Assembly (NCBI RefSeq): GCF_017104565.1
Contig: NZ_JAAGPD010000038.1
Coordinates: forward strand, 56,422 to 120,421
Direction: 5' to 3'
Length of the DNA stretch: 64,000 nt
From: Paraburkholderia sp. Tr-20389
GTDB lineage: Bacteria > Pseudomonadota > Gammaproteobacteria > Burkholderiales > Burkholderiaceae
Position numbers and translations under genes: made by a program. A model generated the notes under the pieces. It worked only from the letters and a program-made list of their open reading frames with translations. It was not told the origin of the DNA and made no database searches. Below are positions 8,367 to 18,032 of this stretch, piece after piece (within the stretch, counting starts at the first letter, position 1; each line of letters begins with the position of its first letter).

Positions 8367-11159
8367 ATGACCGAACCATCTCTGTTGAGTTCCAGCTATT
8401 CGCACTACGCGTCCCGTGCCTATGCGGCACAGCCCGATCTGGCGTCCCGTGTGGCGGCGCTGGCGGCGGCGCCCATCACCCGCGAGCGCATCGACGAACG
8501 GCTCGATGCATTGTTGAATGCGTTGCGCGCGACGCCCGAGGCGCCCCTTTCCGAAGACGCACTGAAGAAGGCGCTGCGCCAGCTTCGCGCGGAAGTGTTC
8601 TGCGCGGTGATGGAGCGCGACCTGTCCCGTGCCGCCGACGTCGCGGAAGTGACGGGCACGATGACCGACCTGGCGGAAGCGACGGTCCAGCGCGCGATGG
8701 CCGTGGTCTCCGCCGATCTCGAAGCGCTGTATGGCGAGCCGCGCGGCTCGCAGGGCGAACGGCTGTCGCTGGGCGTGGTCGGCATGGGCAAGCTGGGCGG
8801 CCGCGAGCTGAACGTGTCGTCGGACATCGACCTGATCTTCGTCTATGAGGACGATGGCGAAACGACGGGCGGCCAGCGTTCGTCCATCGCGACACAAGAT
8901 TTCTTCACGCGGCTCGGCAAGCGGCTGATCGCGGCGCTCGCCGAAGTCACGGCGGACGGCTACGTGTTTCGAGTCGACATGCGGCTGCGGCCGAACGGCG
9001 ACTCGGGGCCGCTCGTGTGCAGTCTCGGCATGCTCGAAGAATATTTCTACGTGCAGGGCCGCGAGTGGGAGCGTTATGCGTGGATCAAAGGCAGGCTCGT
9101 CTCCGAGCACGCCACCGATTCGGCGCGGCGCCTGTCGAAGCAGCTCGACGCGATCGTGAAGCCGTTCATCTACCGGCGCTATCTGGACTTCGGTGTGATC
9201 AGCGCGATCCGCTCGCTGCATCTGCAGATTCGCCAGGAAGCGCAGCGGCGCGCATCGATGCGCCCGGACAAGGCCGACGACATCAAGCTCGGCCGCGGCG
9301 GCATCCGCGAGATCGAATTCAGCGCGCAGGTGTTCCAGTTGATCCGCGGCGGCCAGGACGCCGGTTTCCGCGTGCGGCCGACGCTCGCCGTACTGCGCCA
9401 CGCGGCCGCGCGCGGGCTTGTTTCGCCCGGCGTGTGCGCGGATCTGACCAGCGCGTATCTGTTCCTGCGCGATCTCGAACACCGTCTGCAATATCGAAAC
9501 GACGCGCAGACCCATGCGATGCCCGTCGATCCCGCCGAGCGCGCGCATCTCGCGCAGGCGATGGGCTTCGACGACTACGCGTCGCTGATGGCGAAGCTCG
9601 AAACGCACCGCGAACTCGTCGAGCAGCAGTTCGACCAGATCTTCGCCGACAAGGTGAGCGGGCAGGGCGGCTGTGGCGCGCGCGAAGACGGCGCGGCCGT
9701 GTGGGTGTGGAGCAGTGCGCTCGCCGACGACAGCGCCGACGACGCGCTGGCCGCGCGGCTCGTCGAACTGGGTGTCGAACGCCCCGCTGATCTGCTCGCG
9801 CGCCTGAAGGCCGTGTGGCACTCGTCGCGCTATGCGGGTCTCGCGGAAAGCAGCCGCCAGCGCTTCGACATCGTCGCGCAGCGCGCGCTCGAGGCCGCGC
9901 ATACGCTGGAACCTGCCGAGCGGCGCGGCGATATTCTCGTGCGCCTGTTCGATCTGCTCGAAGCCATCGGGCGGCGCGGCGCCTATCTTGCACTGCTGAC
10001 CGAGTACCCGCAGGCGCTGCATCGCGTGCTGTCGGTGCTCGGCGCGTCGCGCTGGGCGGCGGGTTATCTGATCCGCCATCCGCAACTGCTCGACGAACTG
10101 CTCGACGACGAAGCGATGGCCAGTCCGTTCGACTGGCCGGAGTTCAAGCGCACGCTGCGCGCGCGGCTCGCGGCGGCCGACGGCGTCGAGCATCAGATGG
10201 ATCTGCTGCGGCACGCGCACCAGGCGGAAGTATTCCGCATTCTGCTGATCGACCTGGCCGGCAAGCTGAGCGTCGAGCATGTCAGCGACCGGCTGTCCGA
10301 ACTCGCCGATGCCGTGCTCGACGTGACGGTCGAAGCCGTCTGGAATCAGCTCGCGAAGCGCCATCGCGAGGTGCCGCGCTTTGCGGTCATCGCGTACGGC
10401 AAGCTGGGCGGAAAGGAACTCGGCTATGCGTCGGACCTCGATCTGATCTTCCTTTACGAGGACGCCGACGACAACGCATCCGACATCTACGCAACCTTCA
10501 CGCGGCGGCTGATCACGTGGCTCACGACGGCGACGGGCGCGGGCACGCTGTTCGACGTCGACCTGCGGCTGCGGCCGAACGGCGAGTCGGGCCTGCTCGT
10601 GACCGATCTCGACGCGTTTCGCCGCTACCAGTTGCGTGAGGGCGATGCGGCCAATACGGCGTGGGTCTGGGAGCATCAGGCGCTGACGCGGGCGCGCTAC
10701 TGTGCCGGCGATCCCGCCATCGGCGCGCAGTTCGAGGCGATCCGCGAGCAGGTGCTGACGACGCCGCGCGAAGCGGCCACACTGTCCGCCGAGATCGTCG
10801 ACATGCGCCGGCGCGTCGAAGACGGCCACCCGAACCGGACCGAACTGTTCGACCTCAAGCACGACCGCGGCGGCATGGTCGATATCGAGTTTGCCGTGCA
10901 GTACTGGGTGCTGCTGCACGCGGCGCGCGATCCTGAACTGATCCGCAACACGGGCAATATCGCGCTGCTGCGCGAGGTGTCGCGCTTCGGGCTGATGAGC
11001 GGCGAGGAGGCGGATACGGTGGGCGCAGCTTACCGGACCTATCGGAAGCTGCAGCACAAGCTGCGGCTGGACGGCATGGAGAAGGCGCGGGTCGAGCCGC
11101 AGACGGTCGAGAAAGAGCGTGAAGCCGTGCTGCGTCTGTGGCGGCGCGTGTTCGGATGA
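8367..11159 (+). CDS. glnE: Bifunctional glutamine synthetase adenylyltransferase / adenylyl-removing enzyme
   Basis: 930 residues from the ATG at 8367 (MTEPSLLSSSYSHYAS). It adds or removes AMP on glutamine synthetase in response to PII, so it controls nitrogen assimilation. Two nucleotidyltransferase domains are visible: the N-terminal one with GMGKLGGRELNVSSDIDLIF (about residues 138-157) and the C-terminal one with AYGKLGGKELGYASDLDLIF (about 676-695). Each is followed by a regulatory helical domain with RRGG/DRGGMVDIEF-type motifs. An in-frame upstream ATG at 8259 exists, but the extra 36 residues look non-homologous. It is convergent with recN. Confidence 0.95.
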   Translation: MTEPSLLSSSYSHYASRAYAAQPDLASRVAALAAAPITRERIDERLDALLNALRATPEAPLSEDALKKALRQLRAEVFCAVMERDLSRAADVAEVTGTMTDLAEATVQRAMAVVSADLEALYGEPRGSQGERLSLGVVGMGKLGGRELNVSSDIDLIFVYEDDGETTGGQRSSIATQDFFTRLGKRLIAALAEVTADGYVFRVDMRLRPNGDSGPLVCSLGMLEEYFYVQGREWERYAWIKGRLVSEHATDSARRLSKQLDAIVKPFIYRRYLDFGVISAIRSLHLQIRQEAQRRASMRPDKADDIKLGRGGIREIEFSAQVFQLIRGGQDAGFRVRPTLAVLRHAAARGLVSPGVCADLTSAYLFLRDLEHRLQYRNDAQTHAMPVDPAERAHLAQAMGFDDYASLMAKLETHRELVEQQFDQIFADKVSGQGGCGAREDGAAVWVWSSALADDSADDALAARLVELGVERPADLLARLKAVWHSSRYAGLAESSRQRFDIVAQRALEAAHTLEPAERRGDILVRLFDLLEAIGRRGAYLALLTEYPQALHRVLSVLGASRWAAGYLIRHPQLLDELLDDEAMASPFDWPEFKRTLRARLAAADGVEHQMDLLRHAHQAEVFRILLIDLAGKLSVEHVSDRLSELADAVLDVTVEAVWNQLAKRHREVPRFAVIAYGKLGGKELGYASDLDLIFLYEDADDNASDIYATFTRRLITWLTTATGAGTLFDVDLRLRPNGESGLLVTDLDAFRRYQLREGDAANTAWVWEHQALTRARYCAGDPAIGAQFEAIREQVLTTPREAATLSAEIVDMRRRVEDGHPNRTELFDLKHDRGGMVDIEFAVQYWVLLHAARDPELIRNTGNIALLREVSRFGLMSGEEADTVGAAYRTYRKLQHKLRLDGMEKARVEPQTVEKEREAVLRLWRRVFG

Positions 11160-11170
11160 CGCTGCATGAA

Positions 11171-11205
11171 GCGCGCGGGACGGGCTTGCTGTCCGTCCTG
11201 CGCGC
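11171..11205. terminator. Strong hairpin between convergent glnE and recN
   Basis: GCGCGCGGGACGG (11171-11183) faces CCGTCCTGCGCGC (11193-11205): a 13-bp stem with one G-T pair and a 9-nt loop, 12 bp after the glnE stop. There is no T-tract on either side, so it may stabilise transcript ends or act only partly as a terminator. Confidence 0.45.
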
Positions 11206-11223
11206 TGGTTGAGCGCTTGGGCG

Positions 11224-12891
11224 CTACGCCGCCCTCAGCATTTCCTTCGCGTGCTTGCGCGTGGTGGCCGTGATCTCCAGGCCGCCCAGCATGCGCGCGA
11301 CTTCCTCGATACGGCTCGACTTGTCCAGCGAAGTCACCGTGCTGATCGTGCCGCCCTTGCCGTTGCCGCTCTTCGCGACCTGGAAATGCTGATCGCCGCG
11401 CGCGGCGACTTGCGGCAAGTGGGTCACGCACAGCACCTGGCGTTGTTCGCCGAGTTGATGCAACAGGCGGCCGACCACTTCCGCCACCCCACCGCCGATG
11501 CCCGTGTCCACTTCGTCGAAGATGAGCGTCGGCGTCGGGCTGGCGGCGCTCGCGATCACCGAGAGCGCGAGGCTGATACGCGCGAGTTCGCCGCCCGAGG
11601 CCACTTTTGCGAGCGGCCGCAGCGGCACGCCGGCATGTCCGGCGACGCGGAATTCGATCTGCTCCATCCCGTGCGCGCCGCCTTCGGGCAGCGGGACGAG
11701 CGCGACCTCGAAGCTGCCGCCCACCATCGACAGTTCCTGCATGCCCGTCGTGACGGCCGCGCCGAGCGCTTTCGCGGCTTTCGCGCGTGCCTTGGACAGC
11801 ACCTTCGCTTCGGCCGCGTAGACTTCTTTCGCTTTGGCTTCCGCGGTGCGCAATGCGTCGAGGTCGGCGGCGGCGTCGAGCTTCGCGAGCTGCTCGCGGC
11901 GCTCCTGATGTTCTTGCGGCAAGGTTTCCGGTTGCAGCCGGAACTTGCGAGCGGCCGAATGCAGCGCTTCGAGGCGTCGTTCGACCTGCGCGAGGCGGTC
12001 GGGATCGAGTTCGAGCCGCTGTGCGTAATGGCTCAGCGAATACGAGGCTTCCTGCAGCTGGATTTCGGCCGGTTCGAGTGCAGCGAGCGCGTCGTTCAGC
12101 TCGGGATCGATCTCGGCGAGGTCGCGCAGCTTCGAGATGATCGAAGACAAATGGCCGAGCATCGCCTCGTCCGATTCGGACAGCGCAGACAGCGCACCCT
12201 GCACGCCGTCGATCAGATTCGCCGAGTGCGACAGCCGCCGGTGTTCCGTGTTGACTTCTTCCCACTCGCCGGGCTGTGGCGACAGCTTGTCGAGTTCCGC
12301 CAGCTGCCACGCCAGGCGCTCGCGTTCGAGTTGCAGCTCGCGGTCCTTGCTCTGTGCGGTTTCGACCGCTTGCACGGCCTCGCGCCAGGCGCGCCAGGCG
12401 CGGTTGACGGCGGCCGTCGTGTCGAGCAGGCCGGCGTGCGTGTCGAACAGTTCGCGCTGCGCGTCAGGACGCATCAACAGCTGATGGGCGTGCTGGCCAT
12501 GAATATCGACGAGCATCTCGCCGACTTCGCGCAGTTGCGTGAGCGTCGCCGCCGTGCCGTTGATGAACGCGCGCGAGCGGCCGTTGGCATCGACCACGCG
12601 GCGCAGCATCACGATGTTGCCGTGCTCCGTTTCGTCGGCGGCCAGCGCCTGTTCGTCGAGCCATGCATCGACGATCGGGTGCGTGTCGAACTCGGCCGTG
12701 ATGTCGGCGCGCGCCTCGCCCGTGCGCACGATGCTCGCATCGGCGCGCGAGCCGAGCGCCAGCGCGAGCGCGTCGATGAGAATGGATTTGCCGGCGCCCG
12801 TTTCGCCGGAGAAGACCGTAAAGCCGCTGTCGAATTCGAGGTCGAGCGCGGCGACGATGACGAAGTCGCGTATCGAAAGGTGGCGGAGCAT
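11224..12891 (-). CDS. recN: DNA repair protein RecN
   Basis: SMC-like ATPase for double-strand-break repair, 555 residues from the ATG at 12891 (MLRHLSIRDFVIV). The Walker A motif GETGAGKS is at residues 29-36. A long central coiled coil is rich in Glu/Leu/Arg/Ala (about 160-360). The ABC signature region ASGGELARISLAL and the Walker B motif LIFDEVDTGIGG lie in the C-terminal quarter. The open frame extends upstream, but that extension is out of register with any homology and overlaps nadK. It lies 98 bp downstream of nadK on the same strand, a common pairing in this group. Confidence 0.95.
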   Translation of the reverse strand: MLRHLSIRDFVIVAALDLEFDSGFTVFSGETGAGKSILIDALALALGSRADASIVRTGEARADITAEFDTHPIVDAWLDEQALAADETEHGNIVMLRRVVDANGRSRAFINGTAATLTQLREVGEMLVDIHGQHAHQLLMRPDAQRELFDTHAGLLDTTAAVNRAWRAWREAVQAVETAQSKDRELQLERERLAWQLAELDKLSPQPGEWEEVNTEHRRLSHSANLIDGVQGALSALSESDEAMLGHLSSIISKLRDLAEIDPELNDALAALEPAEIQLQEASYSLSHYAQRLELDPDRLAQVERRLEALHSAARKFRLQPETLPQEHQERREQLAKLDAAADLDALRTAEAKAKEVYAAEAKVLSKARAKAAKALGAAVTTGMQELSMVGGSFEVALVPLPEGGAHGMEQIEFRVAGHAGVPLRPLAKVASGGELARISLALSVIASAASPTPTLIFDEVDTGIGGGVAEVVGRLLHQLGEQRQVLCVTHLPQVAARGDQHFQVAKSGNGKGGTISTVTSLDKSSRIEEVARMLGGLEITATTRKHAKEMLRAA

Positions 12892-12989
12892 GGCTCGTGT
12901 GTCTGGCGTGGCGTGCGTGAGTTGGTCTGATCTGTTGCGGTGACGCTCGGCTTTGCCGACTGGCTGCGCCGCCTGCGTTCGGTTTGCGT

Positions 12990-13892
12990 TCAGTTGTCCG
13001 GGTCGTCTTCGTGCGACGGGTACTCGTTCCAGTGCAGCTTCTTGCGCAGCGTCGCGTAGTAGCTGTAGCCGACGGGATGCAGGAAAGGCACCGTATGGCG
13101 CGAGCGGCGCACGTCGATCGTGTCGTTCAGTTCCAGCGCGGTGAACGACTGCATGTCGAAGTTCACGTTGACGTCGCGGCCCGAAATGATCTGGATGCTG
13201 ACCTTCGAGTCGTCGGGTATCACGATAGGCCGGTTCGACAGCGCATGCGGTGCGATCGGCACGAGCACGAGGCCCTGCAACTGCGGATGCAGGATGGGCC
13301 CTTGCGACGACAGCGAGTAGGCCGTCGAGCCCGTCGGCGTCGCGACGATCAGTCCGTCCGATCGCTGGTTGTACATGAAGCGCCCGTCCACGGATACACG
13401 CAGTTCCGCCATGCCCGAAAAACCCGAACGGTTCACGACGACGTCGTTGAACGCGAGCGCGTGGTAGATCGGCTGGCCGTCGCGCATGATCCGCGATTCC
13501 AGCAGCGAGCGCTCTTCCCGTTCGAAGCTGCCCGACAGCATCTGCGGAATGATTTCCCGCATGTCGGAGAACGGGATGTCGGTGATGAAGCCGAGCCGAC
13601 CATGGTTGATGCCGATCAGCGGAGTCTTGTACGGCGCCAGTTGCCGGCCGATGCCCAGCATCGTGCCGTCGCCGCCGAGCACGATCGCCACGTCCGCGCG
13701 TGCGCCGATTTCCGCCGGCCGCAGTGCGGGCCAGCGCGAGACGCCGATTTCCTGCGCAGTTTCCGCCTCGAACGCGATCTCGAAGCCCAGCTTTTCGATG
13801 CACGTGGCGAGCGCGGTCAGCGGTTCCCCGATGCCCGGCGTATTGCTGCGCCCGACGAGCGCAACGGTCTTGAACTGGCTGTTAGCTTGCAT
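12990..13892 (-). CDS. nadK: NAD kinase
   Basis: Phosphorylates NAD to NADP. 300 residues, the normal length. The diagnostic GGDGT motif is at residues 73-77 ([13 protein letters not shown]), and the second conserved block is [17 protein letters not shown] in the C-terminal domain. The N-terminus [20 protein letters not shown] begins the Rossmann-like domain. It is divergent from hrcA across 280 bp and followed by recN on the same strand. Confidence 0.95.
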   Translation of the reverse strand: MQANSQFKTVALVGRSNTPGIGEPLTALATCIEKLGFEIAFEAETAQEIGVSRWPALRPAEIGARADVAIVLGGDGTMLGIGRQLAPYKTPLIGINHGRLGFITDIPFSDMREIIPQMLSGSFEREERSLLESRIMRDGQPIYHALAFNDVVVNRSGFSGMAELRVSVDGRFMYNQRSDGLIVATPTGSTAYSLSSQGPILHPQLQGLVLVPIAPHALSNRPIVIPDDSKVSIQIISGRDVNVNFDMQSFTALELNDTIDVRRSRHTVPFLHPVGYSYYATLRKKLHWNEYPSHEDDPDN

Positions 13893-14173
13893 GCCGGCAT
13901 TACACCATAGGTGCGACCTGAAAAGAACCGTCGGCGGCGGCGGCGCGCCGGCCGGGGCGGATGCCCGGCTGCCGCGTGACGCCGGCCAGCCTTCGCCCGA
14001 TTATCGTTAGAATGGTGAAGTCCTCATGACAGACGTGACGACTGTCTGGGTCAGGGCGATGCGGTTCGTGCGCGGGCGGGGTGCCGCGCAGGGCGCGTCG
14101 GGCGGCGAGGCCGCCTGGCAGCGCACCGCCGCGCGCTCGTCGCCATGTGGTGGTTACGCTAAAATTTTTCGCC

Positions 14174-15193
14174 ATGCTAGATCCTCGCGCACAAACCCTC
14201 CTCAAAACGCTGATCGAGCGGTATATCGCCGAAGGTCAGCCGGTCGGCTCGCGCACGCTGTCGCGGTACTCCGGGCTCGAACTCAGCCCGGCGACGATCC
14301 GCAACGTGATGTCCGATCTGGAGGAACTGGGGCTCGTCATCAGTCCGCATACGTCGGCGGGGCGCATTCCCACGCCGCGAGGCTACCGGCTGTTCGTCGA
14401 CACGATGCTGACCGTCGAGCCTTCCGCCGACGAGGACGCCGTGATGCGCGCGGTCAAAACCACGCTGCAGCCCGGCGAGCCGCAGAAGGTGGTAGCGGCG
14501 GCCGCGAGCGTGCTGTCCAACCTGTCGCAGTTCGCGGGCGTGATACTGACGCCGCGCCGCAGTCACGTGTTCAAGCAGATCGAATTCCTGCGCCTGTCCG
14601 ACAAGCGCATCCTGCTGATCATCGTGACGCCGGAAGGGGATGTGCAGAACCGGATCATGGCGACGCAGCGCGACTTCACGCCGTCGCAGCTGGTCGAGGC
14701 GTCCAATTACATCAACGCGCACTTTGCGGGGCTGTCGTTCGATGAAGTGCGCCGGCGTCTGCGCGGGGAAATCGACGAACTGCGCGGCGACATGACGACG
14801 CTGATGCACGCGGCCGTCACCGCGAGCACGGACGTCACGGACACGGGCGAAACCGTGCTGATTTCCGGCGAACGCAATCTGCTCGAAGTGGCCGACCTTT
14901 CGTCGGACATGGCACGGCTGCGTAAGCTCTTCGATGTATTCGATCAAAAGACAAGCCTCCTTCAGTTGCTCGACGTGTCGAGTCACGCGCAAGGCGTGCA
15001 GATCTTCATTGGCGGCGAGTCGAACCTCGTTCCCATCGAGGAAATGAGCGTGGTGACGGCGCCGTACGAAGTGAACGGCAAGATTGTCGGCACGCTCGGC
15101 GTGATTGGCCCGACGCGCATGGCGTACAACCGCGTGATTCCCATCGTCGACATCACCGCGCGCCTGCTTTCGATGACCCTCAGCCAGCAGTAA
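14174..15193 (+). CDS. hrcA: Heat-inducible transcription repressor HrcA
   Basis: Represses groE/dnaK-type chaperone operons by binding CIRCE elements. 339 residues from the ATG at 14174 ([20 protein letters not shown]). The N-terminal winged helix-turn-helix contains [20 protein letters not shown] and [14 protein letters not shown], both family hallmarks. A central GAF-like domain and the C-terminal [18 protein letters not shown] block follow. An upstream in-frame start at 14081 would add 31 Arg-rich residues and is unlikely. It heads the chaperone region but is separated from hemH by a terminator. No CIRCE palindrome was found by eye in front of grpE or dnaK. Confidence 0.95.
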   Translation: MLDPRAQTLLKTLIERYIAEGQPVGSRTLSRYSGLELSPATIRNVMSDLEELGLVISPHTSAGRIPTPRGYRLFVDTMLTVEPSADEDAVMRAVKTTLQPGEPQKVVAAAASVLSNLSQFAGVILTPRRSHVFKQIEFLRLSDKRILLIIVTPEGDVQNRIMATQRDFTPSQLVEASNYINAHFAGLSFDEVRRRLRGEIDELRGDMTTLMHAAVTASTDVTDTGETVLISGERNLLEVADLSSDMARLRKLFDVFDQKTSLLQLLDVSSHAQGVQIFIGGESNLVPIEEMSVVTAPYEVNGKIVGTLGVIGPTRMAYNRVIPIVDITARLLSMTLSQQ

Positions 15194-15219
15194 CCCAGCC
15201 GTTACCGGGAAGCTGCGCG

Positions 15220-15255
15220 AACGCCGCGATGACGTTCATCATGCGCGGCGTTTTT
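15220..15255 (+). terminator. Intrinsic terminator after hrcA
   Basis: AACGCCGCGATGA (from 15220) pairs with TCATGCGCGGCGTT (to 15252) with one bulged G, followed by T5. It is 27 bp past the hrcA stop. Confidence 0.75.
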
Positions 15256-15364
15256 CGCCGTGCCAATTGGCCGAATGGCCAGGTATCGCCGGCAGAGCGC
15301 GCCGCTATAATGAGCTTTCAGTCCATTACGTGCCGCGCCTGTGCGCGGCTCTTGTCTTTTGCCT

Positions 15365-16435
15365 ATGCGCTTCGATCTCGAGCGGCCCTTGCAGTCTGCT
15401 ACGGCACATCGCGTCGCCGTGTTGCTGATCAACCTCGGCACGCCCGATGCGCCGACGCCTCGTGCCGTGCGGCGCTACCTCGCGGAGTTTCTGTCCGATC
15501 CGCGCGTGGTCGAGATTCCGTCGTTCGTATGGCAAGTCATCCTGCGTCTGTTCATCCTGCCGTTTCGCGGCGTGGCCTCGGCGAAGAAGTACGCGTCGGT
15601 GTGGATGCCGGAAGGCTCGCCGTTGCGCGTGCATACGCAAAAGCAGGTCGAGGGGCTGCGGCATCTGCTGCATCTGAACGACTACACGGTGATCGTCGAA
15701 TACGCGATGCGCTACGGCACGCCCGACATTCCCGCCATGCTGAACCAGCTGAAGCTGGCGGGCGCCGAGCGCATCCTGCTGATGCCGATGTACCCGCAGT
15801 ATTCGGCGTCGACGACGGCCACTGCGTTCGACGCGGCGTTCGTGGCGCTCAAGCGGATGCGCAATCAGCCGGAAATCCGTACCGTGCGCCAGTACGCGGA
15901 TCATCCCGCGTACATTGCGGCGCTCGCGGCGCAGGTGAATCACTATTGGCATGCGCACGGCCGTCCCGACTTCGCGGCGGGCGACAAGCTCGTGTTGAGT
16001 TTTCACGGCGTGCCCAAGCGCACGCTCGACCTGGGCGATCCGTATCACGACCAATGTCAGCAGACGGCGTCGCTGTTGATGCATGCGCTCGGGCTGACGT
16101 CCGTCGAATGCCGCGTGACGTTTCAGTCGCGTTTCGGCAAGGCCGAGTGGCTTCAGCCCTATACGGCGCCGACACTCAAGGAATTGGGTGCGGCGGGCGT
16201 GCATCGCGCGGACGTGTTCTGCCCGGGCTTCACGGCGGACTGTCTGGAGACCATCGAGGAAATCGGCATGGAAGTGCGCGACGAATTCGTTCATGCCGGC
16301 GGGAAGGTTTTTCACGCGATTCCATGCCTGAACGCGGCGCCCGCATGGATCGCGGCGCTTGGCGAAATCGTCGCGCAGCATCTGCAGGGCTGGCCGGTTC
16401 AGGCAGCGACGCCGCAAAGCGCGTCTGTGGCTTGA
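15365..16435 (+). CDS. hemH: Ferrochelatase
   Basis: Last step of heme synthesis, inserting Fe2+ into protoporphyrin IX. 356 residues from the ATG at 15365 ([20 protein letters not shown]); a GTG at 15341 is an alternative. Visible motifs are [20 protein letters not shown] at the N-terminus, [15 protein letters not shown], the active-site His in [17 protein letters not shown], and the C-terminal [17 protein letters not shown]. The enzyme is likely peripheral on the inner membrane. The gene sits between hrcA and hslR on the same strand. Confidence 0.95.
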   Translation: MRFDLERPLQSATAHRVAVLLINLGTPDAPTPRAVRRYLAEFLSDPRVVEIPSFVWQVILRLFILPFRGVASAKKYASVWMPEGSPLRVHTQKQVEGLRHLLHLNDYTVIVEYAMRYGTPDIPAMLNQLKLAGAERILLMPMYPQYSASTTATAFDAAFVALKRMRNQPEIRTVRQYADHPAYIAALAAQVNHYWHAHGRPDFAAGDKLVLSFHGVPKRTLDLGDPYHDQCQQTASLLMHALGLTSVECRVTFQSRFGKAEWLQPYTAPTLKELGAAGVHRADVFCPGFTADCLETIEEIGMEVRDEFVHAGGKVFHAIPCLNAAPAWIAALGEIVAQHLQGWPVQAATPQSASVA

Positions 16436-16520
16436 ATTCGCGTATCCGGCATGCAATCTGCATCCGTGTGACGGCGCGTGTCATGGCTCAAGGCTTCTGG
16501 GAACAGTTGAAGAAGGACTG

Positions 16521-16928
16521 ATGAACTACAAGATTTCTACCGAACCGGGCGCTCGCTTGCGCATCGACAAATGGCTGTGGGCGGCGCGCTTTTTCAAAAC
16601 ACGTTCGCTGGCAGCGGATGCCGTCGAGAAGGGCCGCGTGCGGATCGGCGGTGCGACGATGAAGCCGGCCAAGGAAGTGCGGGTCGGCGATCTCGTCGAG
16701 ATCGACATCGAGCGGATCGTGTGGCAGGTCGAGGTGCTCGGCGTGTGCGACGTGCGCGGGCCGGCGAGCGTCGCGCAGACCCTTTACGCGGAAACGGACG
16801 AAGGCAGGCAGAAGCGCCTAATGGAGAACGAGCGGCGCAAGACCCATCGCGAGCCGGCCGCCAGCATGCATGGACGGCCGACAAAACGCGACAGGCGCGT
16901 TATCGACAAAATTTCCAGTGGGGGTTGA
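16521..16928 (+). CDS. hslR: S4-domain RNA-binding heat shock protein Hsp15
   Basis: 135 residues from the ATG at 16521 (MNYKISTEPGARLRIDKWLW), preceded by GAAGAAGGACTG as ribosome-binding site. The S4 domain covers about residues 14-75 (LRIDKWLWAARFFKTRSLAA and the RVRIGGATMKPAKEVRVGD turn). A basic C-terminal tail follows (KRLMENERRKTHREP and GRPTKRDRRVIDK). In E. coli Hsp15 recycles free 50S subunits carrying nascent chains after heat shock, which fits the position before grpE-dnaK-dnaJ. The last 29 bases overlap a small minus-strand gene. Confidence 0.9.
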   Translation: MNYKISTEPGARLRIDKWLWAARFFKTRSLAADAVEKGRVRIGGATMKPAKEVRVGDLVEIDIERIVWQVEVLGVCDVRGPASVAQTLYAETDEGRQKRLMENERRKTHREPAASMHGRPTKRDRRVIDKISSGG

Positions 16929-17061
16929 ACAGCTCTTCAATGGTCGCGTGAACGCCGCCGTATTCGGTCGTGTGTTCGTTGACTACCCCGGACATGCAGA
17001 TGGTCGTGGTGCCCGCGACGAGTACCAAGGCGACCACCGATATAGCGAAGGTCAGTTTCAC
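16900..17061 (-). CDS. Small exported or membrane protein, 53 aa, function unknown
   Basis: Minus-strand GTG at 17061 to TAA at 16900. A strong ribosome-binding site (GAGGGGAG, 4 bases before the GTG) precedes it. The protein starts MKLTFAISVVALVLVAGTTT, a classic basic-then-hydrophobic signal or membrane segment, and ends with a polar, charged tail (EHTTEYGGVHATIEELFNPH and a final Lys-Phe-Cys-Arg). No family is recognised. The site plus signal-like N-terminus support a real gene. It is antisense to the very end of hslR and divergent from grpE. It is not a lipoprotein by any convincing lipobox. Confidence 0.6.
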   Translation of the reverse strand: MKLTFAISVVALVLVAGTTTICMSGVVNEHTTEYGGVHATIEELFNPHWKFCR

Positions 17062-17272
17062 GGTACTCCCCTCGGAGATGACAAGCGGAAACGGGCTATT
17101 AAGCTGGTGGTAAGGCTGGCGTCAGGTTAGGGTTAACGTGCCTTTTCGGACGCTCAGGTTGAGTTTAGGACACTCGCGAAGCGCACTCAATCTCAATATG
17201 ATGTCGCGCTCGAAATGCTTGTTACGCCAGATTTCCGGGCCCCTGCGAGGTGCAAAAAGCATCGGCGGAAGC

Positions 17273-17302
17273 CTTGAAATACGGCGTGTGCACCCTTACT
17301 TG
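17273..17302 (+). promoter_or_regulatory. Candidate sigma-32 promoter for grpE
   Basis: CTTGAAA (17273-17279) exactly matches the heat-shock -35 element. About 14 bp later, CCTTACTT (17294-17301) is a poor match to the CCCCATNT -10. It lies about 105 bp before the grpE start. The 346-bp gap 17062-17407 otherwise holds the divergent signal for the small minus-strand gene and no further coding evidence. Confidence 0.45.
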
Positions 17303-17407
17303 CACCGTTGATGCGCGGCCGGCATGTTGTATCGGCACCACGCCCAGCGGGCGAGTCCCATTAAACTGCCGCCGTTTCTTGGCCTTCATTTTTTGAATTT
17401 CAGCGAC

Positions 17408-18016
17408 ATGGAAAACACGCAAGAGAATCCGACGAGCCAGAACCCCACGCCCGCCGACGAAGCCGCGCGCCAGGCCGCAGAGGCCGCATCGGGCGAGCCG
17501 CAGGGTCAGGCGCAGCAGCCGGCAGCGGCTGCAGGCGAACAACCGGCACAGGCACAACCGGCAGGCGCCGACGCCGCACTGGCCGAAGCACAGGCCAAGG
17601 TGGCCGAACTGCAGGAAAGCTTCCTGCGCGCCAAGGCCGAGACGGAAAACGTCCGCCGCCGTGGTCAGGAAGACGTCGCGAAGGCGCACAAATTCGCGAT
17701 CGAAAGCTTTGCCGAACATCTGCTGCCCGTCATGGACAGCCTCGAAGCGGCAGTCACGCACTCCAGCGACGACCTCGCCAAGGTTCGCGAAGGTGTCGAA
17801 CTCACGCTGCGCCAACTGACGGGCGCGCTGGAAAAGGGCAAGGTGGTCGCGCTGAATCCGGTCGGCGAAAAATTCGATCCGCACCGCCACCAGGCCATTT
17901 CGATGGTTCCGGCGGATCAGGAGCCGAACACGGTCGTCGCCGTGCTGCAAAAGGGCTATGTGATTGCCGACCGCGTGCTGCGTCCGGCGCTCGTCACGGT
18001 CGCAGCGCCGAAGTAA
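17408..18016 (+). CDS. grpE: Nucleotide exchange factor GrpE
   Basis: 202 residues from the ATG at 17408 ([20 protein letters not shown]). It promotes ADP release from DnaK. An unusually Ala/Gln/Pro-rich disordered N-terminus (about 1-55) leads into the long coiled-coil helix ([20 protein letters not shown], the family signature) and the C-terminal beta-wing with [20 protein letters not shown] and [20 protein letters not shown]. It is the first gene of the chaperone block, with the thioredoxin-like gene 16 bp downstream. Confidence 0.95.
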   Translation: MENTQENPTSQNPTPADEAARQAAEAASGEPQGQAQQPAAAAGEQPAQAQPAGADAALAEAQAKVAELQESFLRAKAETENVRRRGQEDVAKAHKFAIESFAEHLLPVMDSLEAAVTHSSDDLAKVREGVELTLRQLTGALEKGKVVALNPVGEKFDPHRHQAISMVPADQEPNTVVAVLQKGYVIADRVLRPALVTVAAPK

Positions 18017-18032
18017 GCGGCACTGCCCGGTC

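Noticed and set aside
16484-16522. A 12-codon ORF (MAQGFWEQLKKD) just before hslR
   Set aside because: Its stop overlaps the hslR ATG, but there is no ribosome-binding site and no composition signal; it may be only the Shine-Dalgarno region of hslR (GAAGAAGGA).
17062-17407. Possible CIRCE operator (GCACTC at 17190-17195)
   Set aside because: Only a half site is present; no GAGTGC partner at the required 9-bp spacing.
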